Of a DNA stretch of 64,000 nucleotides, positions 41,240 to 50,907 are shown in pieces (positions within the stretch are counted from its first letter, which is position 1; the number at the start of each line of letters is the position of its first letter). Position numbers and translations under genes: made by a program. The notes under the pieces were generated by a model. That model saw only the letters and a program-made list of their open reading frames with translations. It was not told the origin of the DNA and ran no database searches. The stretch is from an uncultured Eubacterium sp. (GTDB taxonomy: Bacteria > Bacillota > Clostridia > Lachnospirales > Lachnospiraceae): the NCBI GenBank assembly GCA_910589595.1, contig CAJUTM010000010.1, forward strand, positions 25,868 to 89,867, given 5' to 3'.

Positions 41240-41535
41240 TTTCCTCTTTCTGCTGCCATAACAAAAACGTCCCAGAAAAGCATCTCTGCTTATCTGGGAC
41301 GGGAAAATCAAATATATAAAATACCCGCGGTACCACCCGCGTTGAGATACCCCATTGTATCTCCACCTCATTTTGATGATAACGGTATCTGCCGGAAAAA
41401 CCTACTACATAAGTTCAGTCTTTCTGCTCGGGAATGTTCTCCTACCCACCGCTTCCATAAGGCACTTTCAGTCGATGATGCCTCTCCCTGTCCTGCAGTC
41501 GCCGCATGAGTATTCGTTTCCTTCATCGCTTTGTC
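41240..41535 (-). promoter_or_regulatory. T-box leader of the aspS-gatCAB operon
   Basis: On the minus strand the T-box sequence TGGTACCGCGGG (41324-41335) is followed by a terminator hairpin CGTCCCAG..CTGGGACG with TTTTTGT (41261-41301). Upstream are the stem I and specifier region. T-boxes sense uncharged tRNA and switch between terminator and antiterminator. A plausible specifier bulge carries GAAC (41436-41439), next to a short GGGA/TCCC stem: this reads as AAC (Asn) and, overlapping, GAA (Glu). The stem model is by eye. Confidence 0.88.
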
Positions 41536-41539
41536 GAGT

Positions 41540-41568
41540 ATTTTAGCACAAACAATCGCAAATGTAAA
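41540..41568 (-). promoter_or_regulatory. Promoter of the T-box-aspS-gatCAB operon
   Basis: TTTACA and TAAAAT on the minus strand with a 17-base spacer. The start point would fall at about 41533, immediately before the T-box leader. Confidence 0.75.
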
Positions 41569-41593
41569 GAAAATATTTTCAAACTTTATTTCT

Positions 41594-43027
41594 TTATTTC
41601 TGATGTTCCCTCGCGAATTTTTCATACTCCTCGTTCACTTTCTTCACTTTCTGTTCCCATTTGGAAGACAATTCTTCTATTTTCTTTGATGGGGTTTCTG
41701 CGAGTGCGTACACGCCATAGCAGTATTCTCCTAAATCCATATTGGTAATCATTGGCAGATAGGATGTCTGCTTATGCTCTTTTTCTTTCATCATCATTAA
41801 CGTCTCGTCTACGGCGCGGTCATCGCGGAACCTGTTGTAGTACTGCTCACAGTACGCCTCGTCCGCAGAAAAATTATCCAGCGGCTCCGTATACAAATCA
41901 AAAGCAAAAGCTATCTTTTCTGCCGTCGCGTCATCATAGCAGCTCGGCATGACAAAAATGTTATCGTTTGGTATCGTTCTATTTGTGGCATTCTTATTTT
42001 TCTGATTATACGGGAACATAACGAAGCCCCAATCGTCTTTCATATCGGCAAAAGAAGTTATCTCATACGTTTCCGAAGTCTGCATTGCCACCTCGCCGTC
42101 GCGGAACGCCGCCTTATACCAATCCCACGCCGACGCATTTTGCGGCTTTGGCATCACGTATCCCTTTTTCATCATATCAATGCCCCAAATCATGGCGTCT
42201 TTAAAATTCTGTGTTCCGATAGCGCTCTCATATTTGCCATCCTCTTTTCTGTCAATAAACGTAGCGTCGTTTGTTGCCGCACACATCGGCAGATAATATT
42301 TGGAAAAACTTGCCATCGCATACTGGTCTGTCTTCCCGTCGCCGTCGGTATCTTTTGTCAGTCTCTTACAATACTCTTCAAACTTTTCCCATGTCCACTG
42401 ATTGGACGCCTGCAAATCATACGGCTCTTCTTCCGGAATGCCGGCCTCTTTAAATAGACGCTTATTATAGAATATTCCTCCGCGCGGTTCCCGCTCCACA
42501 CTCATGCCCCATATGCCGTCGCCAATCGTCATCAGCTCCGTCACCGTCGGGTTCCACTTTTCTTCTTTGAAGTCAAACTCCGGCAGCTTCGATAAATCCC
42601 TCATTAAGCCTTTCATCAACGGCGCTGATACCGTCTCCTGATAGAGACAGTAAATCTGACACGTCGGATTGTTTGCCATCACGTCATTGACAAATTTTGC
42701 CTGCATTCCCTCATATGCGTAAGCGCTCTCTCTTTTGATTGTAAAATTATAAGTGTCCTGAATCTCCTTATAATAGTCCTGCTGCGCCTGCTGGTACTCC
42801 GTCTTCTCCCCATTGATTTCTTCCGTGTACCAGTCGCCAATTAAAATGTCCATTCCTCCCAAATCCTCAAATGTCTTCTTGCCGTTTGAGGAGACGGCTC
42901 CGGAATCGCTCGCTGCGCTGCCGTTCGTTCCATTTGTTCCTTCCTCATCCGTACATCCGGATATGCAGCCTGTCACAAGTGCCACGCTCAGCGCCAGCGC
43001 TGCGATTTTTCTGATTTTCTTTCTCAT
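41594..43027 (-). CDS. ABC sugar-binding lipoprotein (solute-binding family 1)
   Basis: A 477-aa secreted lipoprotein. The N-terminus has a signal peptide and lipobox-like cysteines (ALALSVALVTGCISGC), then an acidic/serine-rich linker (CTDEEGTNGTNGSAASDSG) and a family 1 solute-binding fold (DTDGDGKTDQYAMASFS, AAFRDGEVAMQTSETYE). It would capture a sugar or oligosaccharide for an ABC importer. No permease or ATPase gene is adjacent, so it is an orphan that must work with a transporter encoded elsewhere. AAGGAGGG lies six bases upstream of ATG. Confidence 0.88.
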   Translation of the reverse strand: MRKKIRKIAALALSVALVTGCISGCTDEEGTNGTNGSAASDSGAVSSNGKKTFEDLGGMDILIGDWYTEEINGEKTEYQQAQQDYYKEIQDTYNFTIKRESAYAYEGMQAKFVNDVMANNPTCQIYCLYQETVSAPLMKGLMRDLSKLPEFDFKEEKWNPTVTELMTIGDGIWGMSVEREPRGGIFYNKRLFKEAGIPEEEPYDLQASNQWTWEKFEEYCKRLTKDTDGDGKTDQYAMASFSKYYLPMCAATNDATFIDRKEDGKYESAIGTQNFKDAMIWGIDMMKKGYVMPKPQNASAWDWYKAAFRDGEVAMQTSETYEITSFADMKDDWGFVMFPYNQKNKNATNRTIPNDNIFVMPSCYDDATAEKIAFAFDLYTEPLDNFSADEAYCEQYYNRFRDDRAVDETLMMMKEKEHKQTSYLPMITNMDLGEYCYGVYALAETPSKKIEELSSKWEQKVKKVNEEYEKFAREHQK

Positions 43028-43118
43028 AGAATCCCTCCTTTTTGTTATGTCCTTTTACTCTATATTGTCACGGCAAAAAGAAAGGTTCATTTTTTACTTT
43101 ATTTTCTACACACTTCCA

Positions 43119-43811
43119 TTAATAAATTAGTGTAAACAAATTTGCCAACAGTACTGTGAAAATTCCCGATAAAACAATGGCGACACTGCTCATAGCGCCC
43201 TCTATCTCTCCCATCTCCATTGCTCGCGCCGTTCCAACCGCATGGGCAGAAGTTCCCAAAGCAAGTCCTACTGCTACTTTCTCCCTGATGTGAAACAGAC
43301 GGCACAATCCTTCTGCCAATACATTACCAATAATACCGGTTACAACAATAACGGCGACCGTAATCGTCACCAGTCCTCCCAATTCTTCACTCATCACCAT
43401 TCCAATTGCCGTAGTAATTGACTTTGGCAGCAAAGTCACATATTCCTCATAACGCAAACGAAACAAAAACGCCAGCGCCACCGTACTTATTAAACTTGTC
43501 AGCACTCCGGAAAGAACGGCAGCTACAATTGCTGCACCATATTTTTTCAATACTTCCATCTGTCGATACAACGGTACCGCCAGCGCCACTGTCGCTGGAG
43601 TCAATAGGTAATTCAATGAACTGCTCCCAACCTCATAATATTCGTAATCAATGTCAAATAGCAAAAGAATGCCGATGACAATAACAATAGAAATAAGCAG
43701 CGGATTCAAAAGGGAGCACTTTGTTTTCTTCTTCAGCCACCCCCCAAACTGATAGCTAAGTAAGCTTATCGTCACAGCAAAAAATAAGGAACTGCCAAAA
43801 AACTCTTCCAT
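43119..43811 (-). CDS. lrgB: LrgB-family protein
   Basis: A 230-aa membrane protein of the LrgB/CidB family, with about eight hydrophobic segments and the family stretches KTKCSLLNPLLISI, YLLTPATVALAVPLYRQ, LLPKSITTAIGMVMSEELGG and ALGTSAHAVGTARAMEMGEIEGAMSSVAIVLSGIFTVLL. With LrgA, the family is linked to control of murein hydrolases and to export of pyruvate or related compounds. It begins two bases after lrgA ends. Confidence 0.93.
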   Translation of the reverse strand: MEEFFGSSLFFAVTISLLSYQFGGWLKKKTKCSLLNPLLISIVIVIGILLLFDIDYEYYEVGSSSLNYLLTPATVALAVPLYRQMEVLKKYGAAIVAAVLSGVLTSLISTVALAFLFRLRYEEYVTLLPKSITTAIGMVMSEELGGLVTITVAVIVVTGIIGNVLAEGLCRLFHIREKVAVGLALGTSAHAVGTARAMEMGEIEGAMSSVAIVLSGIFTVLLANLFTLIY

Positions 43812-43812
43812 C

Positions 43813-44172
43813 CTATGATCGCCTTCCTTTCCTGCATCTCACAATAAACTGCGCCACTCGTCCCGTCACTACAAAAACCAGTATAGTTATTACAAAAACG
43901 GCAATTAGCAGGGGCAGAAGCAGCCGTTGGAACTCAGACCATTTCTCCATCAATCCCACTCCTGCCGGAATAAAACAAAGCGGCATAATTTCCACAAGAA
44001 AATCTGCTGCTCCCTCTACTTGCTCCAACTTAATAATCCGCAGACACAGACAGACAATCAAAAGTACCATACCATAAATACCGGCAGGAATCGTCCACGG
44101 TATGAGCGAATGCATAACCTCCCCCAAAAACGTAATAAACAATATAATTGCAAATTGAAACATCCATTTCAT
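43813..44172 (-). CDS. lrgA: LrgA/CidA holin-like protein
   Basis: A 119-aa membrane protein with four hydrophobic segments, matching the CidA/LrgA family (ITFLGEVMHSLIPWTIPAGIYGMVLLIVCLCL; FLVEIMPLCFIPAGVGLM). It is followed immediately by lrgB, the standard pair. No LytSR pair is adjacent, although LytTR regulators exist at 32.6-35.7 kb. Confidence 0.9.
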   Translation of the reverse strand: MKWMFQFAIILFITFLGEVMHSLIPWTIPAGIYGMVLLIVCLCLRIIKLEQVEGAADFLVEIMPLCFIPAGVGLMEKWSEFQRLLLPLLIAVFVITILVFVVTGRVAQFIVRCRKGRRS

Positions 44173-44315
44173 CCTTTTGTCCTTCTTTCTATCAAACCAT
44201 GGGCATCACGCTTCACAAGGACGCCCGCAAGTATTTTCACTTTACTTTCACATAGCCAAAGGAGCATAATATCTCTATTGATATCATGCCCCAACTCATA
44301 TATATCATCCTTTGA

Positions 44316-47153
44316 TTATTTCGTATAGCCATTCTCTGTCGGCCCAAAATAGGACTCCGGCAAATCTCCTTTATAAAGAACCAATTTTTGTATTACAAGC
44401 CCCGCTTCCATGCCGTAGAGCGTTATCGTGTGACATCCTGCCTCCAGCGTCATTTTATTCTCGCCATAGTGGCAGTTGTTCAATACGCCCTCCGCCCAGT
44501 CGTGCGGCCGCCAGTGTCCGCCGCCAATATTATAATTTTCATCCGGAAGCGTCTTCACCACATCCGCTTCCCCGTCGTCCGCGCACACGGCATAACGCAT
44601 ATTTTTCCCGTCTTCCAAGTTGTTAGTCGGCGCGGTAATCACACGCAATGTATAATCGCCGCCCTCCCGTATGAGCACGCGATAGACGAGCGCAGGCGCC
44701 TCTGCCGGCTTCTCAAAATTGTGAAGCAGCGGATAGATTTTCATGGAAGAAAGCGTCTTTCCGTATTCTTTGAGATTTTTCCAACAGTAACCATCCTTTT
44801 CCTCCGTACGTGCAAAATGTTCCGCCTCCACGGCAATCAGTCCGTCGCGCTCGACAAAAGTCATCGGCTCTGTCTGTTCCGTATCCACGACAACGGCAGA
44901 TACTTTCACCGTCACTTCACTTCCCGCGGCCCGAATCGTAATGGCTCCCTGCAAATCTGCGGATAATGCGCTCCAGTCAATGGATACCATATAATTGGCA
45001 ACCGAAGCAACAGAAGATTCTACCTGCTCAATCAAAACCGCTTCCTGATTTGCGGTAATTGACACATCCAGTGGACGCTCAGCGGCGTTCGCCACCCGAA
45101 TACGGTAACTCTCCTGCCCCACATTCGTAAACTCCGGAAGTGAAATCAACCCCTCACTGACAAATTTGTCGGCATTGGCAGCCAGAACAAGCATTTTGTC
45201 CTCTTTTGCCGGCTCAATCATTACCGTCTCCGGATATTTCCACCCCTCGTCATTCCACGAAGTAAAGCAAATATGCGCGGAAGACATCATTCCTTTCCAC
45301 TTGCCGTCTGCCATTCCCTCATTGTAATACTGCGTCAGCTCTTCGTCGTAGTCGATACACTGTTTCACCCGTTTTGCGTATTCATTGGCCGCGGCTGCGC
45401 CGTTTTCCGCATAAAACTGGTTCTTGCCTGCATAGAGGTTCATCAACTGCACATTGGCGCCGGCAACGGCCGGATAATATACAAGTCCGTAATAGCTCTC
45501 TTTCGCCTCCGGCGGAAGCTTATCGTCCACATCATCCGCCAGCGCCTTTATGCGGTGGCACAGCTCTATCATTCTCGAATTTTCATCATAGTGATTGACA
45601 TGATAAGTATCCGCATAAGTAACTTCCGGACGGCGGTTGCCGTGCATTCTAGCGTACGCTTTCAAGATGGATACAATATCCTCTTTGACATCTTCATCCT
45701 CAACAAGTCCGCCAAATTGCTGTTCCACCCACTGTTTCACAAATAAGTCCGTCTCGTTCGGATGGGCGATTCCCATCGTTTCATAATCATAGGCGAGCGC
45801 CATATAATAAGACAGCGGCAGCTCCTGCGGACGGATATCGCCGACATTGACAATCCACAAATCGCGGATTCCGTACTCATAAGCCATCGTCAACTGCTCC
45901 CACACTTTCGGCAGCGTCGTCGAGTTCACCCACTCGTATGACACCGGCGCGCCGTGGTAGTCAAAATGATAATACAATCCCCAGCCCGCTTTTCGGTTGC
46001 GGTTTTCCGCCGTTGGCAGCGTCCTCACATTGGCAAAGTTGTCATCGGCGAGAAGCAAAATCGTATCGTCCAGCGCCTCCCAGTCCTGTAACCCCTTGAC
46101 GCCGTCGCCGCCATAGTAATACGCCTCCACTTCTTTATACAGAGCGAGCATCTGCGGCAGTTTGTCGCACCCTTTATCCTTAATGATTTTCTTCTGGTCG
46201 GTAATAATCTGCCGGAGCAGTTCCACATTTTCCTGAATGGAGGAGCCTTTCGGCAACATCGTCGTATCCCGCTCCCCGCGCATGCCAATCGTTATCATAT
46301 GTTTAAAATCTTTATTTCTCTCGACGCCATCTTCCCAATAACGGTACAGTCCCTCTCCGTTTGTATAGTAATTCCAATCCTTTCCGTAACCGACATTGTT
46401 CGTATCCGTCTTTACTTTATCCCATTCTTCACTCGAGCGCATCAGTGGCTCGTGATGGGAATTTCCGATAGTAATTCCCAAATTCGTCGCCAGCTTAACC
46501 GAAGCCAGAGGGTCGTCCCCGCCCCCGTCGAGCGACAGCGACGCCGACCACATCGCCGGCCAGAAATAATTCCCCTTGAGACGGAGAAGCAAATCAAATA
46601 CTTTATCATAAAATTTGACGTTAAAATCCCCAAACGTGTTTTCCACAAATCTCCCGAGCGACGGCCACTCGTCGTTCATAAAGAAACCGCGGAACTTCAC
46701 CGACGGCTCTTTTGACGTAAATACAATCTCCTCCCCAAAGACAATTTCCGGTTGTTTCTTCGGTACGGCATCTCCCCAGTACACCCACGGCGAGACGCCA
46801 ATCTTCTCCGAAATATGATACATTCCGTGAAGCGTAGACACCGTTTCCGTTCCCGCGATTACTAACTTCTTACCGGCAAGGCGAATTGCATAACTCTCAC
46901 GCTTTCCCTGTAAATTCGCTATCTCTAACGTTCCCTCTTCCACCATCTTGTCAATGATGGGATGGCTTCCGATTGTACCAGCTATAATCTGGAAATCATC
47001 GGTGAGGACATCTTCTATCTGCGGTTTTACACCGCTGACAACGCCGATGTCTTCCTGCAGTTTCGCGGCTACATGAAACAGCCCCTCATAATTGGCGGCA
47101 TTCTTATCTATATATATTCCTGCTGCCTTAGTCCCTTTTACCAATTCAAACAT
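44316..47153 (-). CDS. GH115 xylan alpha-1,2-glucuronidase
   Basis: A 945-aa enzyme matching glycoside hydrolase family 115, which removes glucuronic acid or 4-O-methylglucuronic acid from xylan. Family stretches are visible: IIAGTIGSHPIID, HGMYHISEKIGVSPWVYWGDAVP, FRGFFMNDEWPSLGRFVENTFGDFN, LKGNYFWPAMW, GMRGERDTTM and GWGLYYHFDYHGAPVSYEWVNSTTL. The C-terminal third includes a beta-rich accessory domain. No signal peptide is seen, so it probably acts on imported oligosaccharides. It ends the uxaC operon (22-bp gap), and UxaC uses the glucuronate it releases. Confidence 0.92.
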   Translation of the reverse strand: MFELVKGTKAAGIYIDKNAANYEGLFHVAAKLQEDIGVVSGVKPQIEDVLTDDFQIIAGTIGSHPIIDKMVEEGTLEIANLQGKRESYAIRLAGKKLVIAGTETVSTLHGMYHISEKIGVSPWVYWGDAVPKKQPEIVFGEEIVFTSKEPSVKFRGFFMNDEWPSLGRFVENTFGDFNVKFYDKVFDLLLRLKGNYFWPAMWSASLSLDGGGDDPLASVKLATNLGITIGNSHHEPLMRSSEEWDKVKTDTNNVGYGKDWNYYTNGEGLYRYWEDGVERNKDFKHMITIGMRGERDTTMLPKGSSIQENVELLRQIITDQKKIIKDKGCDKLPQMLALYKEVEAYYYGGDGVKGLQDWEALDDTILLLADDNFANVRTLPTAENRNRKAGWGLYYHFDYHGAPVSYEWVNSTTLPKVWEQLTMAYEYGIRDLWIVNVGDIRPQELPLSYYMALAYDYETMGIAHPNETDLFVKQWVEQQFGGLVEDEDVKEDIVSILKAYARMHGNRRPEVTYADTYHVNHYDENSRMIELCHRIKALADDVDDKLPPEAKESYYGLVYYPAVAGANVQLMNLYAGKNQFYAENGAAAANEYAKRVKQCIDYDEELTQYYNEGMADGKWKGMMSSAHICFTSWNDEGWKYPETVMIEPAKEDKMLVLAANADKFVSEGLISLPEFTNVGQESYRIRVANAAERPLDVSITANQEAVLIEQVESSVASVANYMVSIDWSALSADLQGAITIRAAGSEVTVKVSAVVVDTEQTEPMTFVERDGLIAVEAEHFARTEEKDGYCWKNLKEYGKTLSSMKIYPLLHNFEKPAEAPALVYRVLIREGGDYTLRVITAPTNNLEDGKNMRYAVCADDGEADVVKTLPDENYNIGGGHWRPHDWAEGVLNNCHYGENKMTLEAGCHTITLYGMEAGLVIQKLVLYKGDLPESYFGPTENGYTK

Positions 47154-47174
47154 ATATCCGACTCCCCTCTTTCT

Positions 47175-48584
47175 TTACTGCAAATCAAACCCAAAATAAT
47201 TGACTGCATTATAGTAAGAAATATTTTTCACAATCTCACCGAGTAATTCATAATCCTCCGGATACTCGCCCTGTTCCACAAGATTTCCGATGTAGTTGCA
47301 CAATATACGGCGGAAATATTCGTGGCGCGGATAGGAAATAAAACTTCGGGAATCCGTCAGCATGCCGATAAAATTGCCAAGCAGACTGAGAGAAGCGAGA
47401 GAATTCATATGCTCTTCCATGCCGTATTTGTGGTCGTTAAACCACCATGCAGCCCCCTGCTGAATCTTGCCGCGCGCGTCCTCGTTCTGGAAACAGCCTA
47501 TCATCGTGCCAATCAGGGCATTATCGGTCGGATTCAGGGAGTAGAGAATGGTTTTCGGCAGGTTCCCGTCGTTGTTCAGCGCATTCATAAAATCTGCCAC
47601 TTCGGCAGCAAAACCGTGCGGATTGATACAGTCAATCCCCGCATTTGCACCTGCACTCGCAAATACCCGCTCATTGTTCTCCCGCTTGGCGCCGTAGTGT
47701 AACTGCATGACCCAGCCGCGTTTTTTGTACTCCTCTCCTAAAAACAGCATCATCATCGTCCGGAACTGCCGCAACTCCTCTCCGCTAAGACTTGCACCGG
47801 AGAGACTCTTCTTCACGAGCATTTCCTCTTCTTCTTCCGCGAGAGGACAAAACTCCGCATAATCCAGACCGTGGTCAGAAACAAGACAGCCCCGCTCCGC
47901 AAAGAAATCCAGACGTTTTCTCAAGGCCTGTTTCAATGAAGTAAAATCAACAATCGCAACCCCGCTCACCGCCGATAATTTACCGATATATTCAGCGAAA
48001 CCCGCTTTCTCCGGACTCATCGCCAAATCCGGACGCCATGCTGGCAGTACCTGCACGGAAAATTGTTTATCTGCCGCAATCTGCTCATGATAGTGCAAAT
48101 CATCAACCGGGTCGTCCGTTGTGCATACTAATGTGACGCCGGACATCTGAATTAATTTTTTCGCGGACATATCCGGCTCTGCCAGTCTGGCATTGCAGGT
48201 ATCGTAAATTTTTTTCCAATTCTTCTCAGATAATGTCTCATAAATGCCGAAATATCTTTGGAGTTCTAAATGACACCAGTGATACATCGGATTGCCGATA
48301 CAGTTCGGCAGCGCTTTGGCAAATGCGTGAAACTTTTCCTCGTCCGGTGCGTCGCCTGTTATGTATTTTTCGGGTACGCCATTCGAGCGCATGACGCGCC
48401 ACTTATAATGGTCGGCCCCCAGCCAGAGCTCCGTCATATTTTTAAAATGAATATCTTCCGCAATTTCCTGTGGATTAAGATGGCAGTGGTAGTCCAGTAC
48501 CGGCACCTGTGCGGCATACTCATGATACAGTTTTTTTGCTACCTCTGTCTGCAGCAAAAAATCTTTGTCCATAAATGGTTTCAT
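47175..48584 (-). CDS. uxaC: Glucuronate isomerase
   Basis: Cytoplasmic enzyme converting glucuronate to fructuronate (or galacturonate to tagaturonate). The 469-aa protein has standard UxaC features: FLLQTEVAKKLYHEYAAQVPVLDYHCHLNPQEIAED at the N-terminus with metal-ligand histidines, WHLELQRYF-type WCHLELQRYFGI, CTTDDPVDDL and MQLHYGAKRENN. It lies directly upstream of the GH115 gene and is divergent from the FliK-like gene across a 105-bp gap. Confidence 0.96.
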   Translation of the reverse strand: MKPFMDKDFLLQTEVAKKLYHEYAAQVPVLDYHCHLNPQEIAEDIHFKNMTELWLGADHYKWRVMRSNGVPEKYITGDAPDEEKFHAFAKALPNCIGNPMYHWCHLELQRYFGIYETLSEKNWKKIYDTCNARLAEPDMSAKKLIQMSGVTLVCTTDDPVDDLHYHEQIAADKQFSVQVLPAWRPDLAMSPEKAGFAEYIGKLSAVSGVAIVDFTSLKQALRKRLDFFAERGCLVSDHGLDYAEFCPLAEEEEEMLVKKSLSGASLSGEELRQFRTMMMLFLGEEYKKRGWVMQLHYGAKRENNERVFASAGANAGIDCINPHGFAAEVADFMNALNNDGNLPKTILYSLNPTDNALIGTMIGCFQNEDARGKIQQGAAWWFNDHKYGMEEHMNSLASLSLLGNFIGMLTDSRSFISYPRHEYFRRILCNYIGNLVEQGEYPEDYELLGEIVKNISYYNAVNYFGFDLQ

Positions 48585-48689
48585 TGATTTGCGACCTCCT
48601 CTATTGCATTGATTTTCATTTTAGCATATAATAATTCCATAGACAAGGGAACAAACGGTAATTCCCCATTTTTTTGAAAGGAGACATCT

Positions 48690-50555
48690 ATGCCGATTAT
48701 AAGTAATTCCGTACAAAATAACGGGGGCGGTTCCGCCTCTGCCGGTGTCAGCTCACAAGCCCGCACCTACCGTTCCGGCGACAGTACGCTGACGCTGCGG
48801 GAAGGCCAGACGCTAAAAGGCGTTGTCAGCGATATTCATGGCAATGAAATTACCTTATCAATGGACAATGGTTCTTCTTTCACCGGAAAATTACCAGACG
48901 CCAACCAGTATTCCATTGGCCAGAAAGCGGCTTTTCAAATTACCGGACTGAATGACAATACCATCTATATGAAAGCTACTTCCGGCGCCTATCTTTTAGA
49001 TATGGAGGACACGGTAGAACAGGCATTGGAAGAGGCCGGTCTGCCAAAGTCCACGCGCAATCTTGATGTTGCCCGCAGCCTGTTGCAGAACCAGCAATCC
49101 ATCAGCCGCGAAAACATCATGTCTTCGATTCAGTTGTGCGCGAAATATCCGGAGGCAGACGTCAATTCAGTAATTACCATGAAGCGGCTTGGCATGCCAA
49201 TGACAGAAGCTTCGGTAAAACAATTTGAAAATTATCAGAATCAGACACATCAGTTATTATATAAAATGGATTCTCTCGGCGATGCCATCGGGGATATGCT
49301 GCACTCTATCGGCACACAGGTACCCCGCCTCGCCGCCGACGTGGGATTACAGCTTCTCGCACTCGCTCTCGAGGGTTCACCGTCTCCGGAAGAACAGCAA
49401 TTAGCGGCGCAACTGTCTGCCGAGCAGGAAACGGGTACTATTTCATATGATGAAAATGGGAATCCGATTATTTCTGACGAAAATATACAGGAAAATGGTG
49501 AAGAAATTATAAACGGAAAAGACGCTCCGAGCGAAAAAGAATTGGCCGGACAGGAGGGGGAAAAAGCCGGTGCAGAGATAACAAAAAACGGCCAGACGGC
49601 CGATTCGTCTCCGGAAACTGCCGGCCCGCTTTCGCGCATGCGCCAGCTATTCAGCGCCATCACGGACGGAAACGCCGCTGCCCGCAGCGCCATGACCGAA
49701 TCCGGTATGGCCAATGATTACCGAACCCCGTTCATCCACGAACAGACGGGCTTCATCCTCTCACCGGACGAGCGCGCGGAATTTGCCAAACAGCTCTCCG
49801 AATTACCTCTCTCCGACGAGCTGAAACAGGGTATCGCAGACGGTACGATTACGGCGCGGAACTTTTTGACCGAAGTACAAAAAGCCCTTTCTTCGATGTC
49901 CGATGAAGAAGCCGGAAAACTGCTGGCCTCAAAATCTTTTCACGCCGTCGTAAAAGGACAGTTTCTCTCCAACTGGACACTGTCGCCGGAGCACCTGAAA
50001 CAAGAGGGCGCTATGGATGAATTATACGATAAAATGTCCCGCCAGTTTGAATCGCTCTCAAATTTCAGCGAAAACGTTTTGGGAAAAGATGTCTTTAAAC
50101 AGCTCTCCCAAAACGCTTCCGACATGAGCAACAATCTGGATTTTATGAAAACTTTGAACGAAACTTTTCAATACATTCAACTGCCGCTGAAACTGCAAAA
50201 TCAAAATGCGCATGGCGACCTCTATGTAATGACGAAAAAGGAATCGTTAAAAAAGAATCCTAATAAACTAAAAGTACTGCTTCACCTCGACATGGACCAC
50301 CTCGGTACGCTTGACATTCATATTTCCAAAGAAAACACGGCGGTAACTACAAAATTTTTTGTGTCCACGGAAGATACGCTGCACCTTTTAGAGCGCAATA
50401 TCAATTTGCTCAACGACGCCATCAATGAACAGGGTTACGCTTTTTCATCCGAGCTGATGATGAAGCAGAAAGACGTCGATATCGTCAAAGATTTCGTCAG
50501 CGCCGAAGCTCCTGTCGGCGATATGAAGAGATACAACTTTGACTTGCGCGCCTGA
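48690..50555 (+). CDS. FliK-like flagellar hook-length control family protein
   Basis: A 621-aa protein. The first 100 residues form a small beta domain (LREGQTLKGVVSDIHGNEITLSMDNG). A long low-complexity, Gln/Glu-rich middle follows. The last 120 residues resemble the FliK C-terminal domain (YIQLPLKLQNQNAHGDLYVMTKKESLKK, KVLLHLDMDHLGTLDIHI, LLERNINLLNDAINEQGYAFSSELM). In flagella FliK measures the hook and switches secretion. No other flagellar gene is in this window, so the assignment rests on the C-terminal domain alone. GGAG lies eight bases upstream of ATG. Confidence 0.7.
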   Translation: MPIISNSVQNNGGGSASAGVSSQARTYRSGDSTLTLREGQTLKGVVSDIHGNEITLSMDNGSSFTGKLPDANQYSIGQKAAFQITGLNDNTIYMKATSGAYLLDMEDTVEQALEEAGLPKSTRNLDVARSLLQNQQSISRENIMSSIQLCAKYPEADVNSVITMKRLGMPMTEASVKQFENYQNQTHQLLYKMDSLGDAIGDMLHSIGTQVPRLAADVGLQLLALALEGSPSPEEQQLAAQLSAEQETGTISYDENGNPIISDENIQENGEEIINGKDAPSEKELAGQEGEKAGAEITKNGQTADSSPETAGPLSRMRQLFSAITDGNAAARSAMTESGMANDYRTPFIHEQTGFILSPDERAEFAKQLSELPLSDELKQGIADGTITARNFLTEVQKALSSMSDEEAGKLLASKSFHAVVKGQFLSNWTLSPEHLKQEGAMDELYDKMSRQFESLSNFSENVLGKDVFKQLSQNASDMSNNLDFMKTLNETFQYIQLPLKLQNQNAHGDLYVMTKKESLKKNPNKLKVLLHLDMDHLGTLDIHISKENTAVTTKFFVSTEDTLHLLERNINLLNDAINEQGYAFSSELMMKQKDVDIVKDFVSAEAPVGDMKRYNFDLRA

Positions 50556-50907
50556 CGTTGCGCACTTCTATAAAACCATATTCTTCGAGTGTGCGTATAT
50601 ACTGTACCAGACGATTATACAGCGGCTCTGCCTGATTTCCAAATTCTTCTTTCACAAGAGCCGCAATCTCATGTATTGTCCGTTTCCCGTCCAGCAGCGG
50701 CCATATAAAATTTCCCATCTCATCGAGATGAATATAGGAGACGGCCGGTTTTCCCAAGAACTTCTGCGCCACCCGATGAAACAATCCCTCATTCTTTTTG
50801 AGAATCGTCACCTTTCCCTGTTCATCGGTCTCATATTCACAGCGCCCGCTATGCTGCGGAACGTAATCGAGATAGTTCTCCGAAACGACCTGCTTTTTCC
50901 TACTCAT
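50497..50907 (-). CDS. PqqD-family small protein
   Basis: A 136-aa protein whose middle resembles PqqD-type RiPP recognition proteins (FIWPLLDGKRTIHEIAALVKEEFGNQAEPLYNRLVQYIRTLEEYGFIEV). The start at 50907 overlaps the end of the OPT transporter gene by eight bases (ATGAGTAG), so translation is coupled. The 3' end overlaps the convergent FliK-like gene by 59 bp. PqqD domains present peptides to radical SAM enzymes, but no radical SAM gene is here. A stand-alone PqqD-like protein beside a peptide transporter is of unknown role. Confidence 0.7.
   Translation of the reverse strand: MSRKKQVVSENYLDYVPQHSGRCEYETDEQGKVTILKKNEGLFHRVAQKFLGKPAVSYIHLDEMGNFIWPLLDGKRTIHEIAALVKEEFGNQAEPLYNRLVQYIRTLEEYGFIEVRNVRRASQSCISSYRRQELRR

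Noticed and set aside
41368..41625. 85-aa minus-strand ORF over the T-box
   Set aside because: It lies on the T-box leader and its promoter, which explain the conservation and structure.
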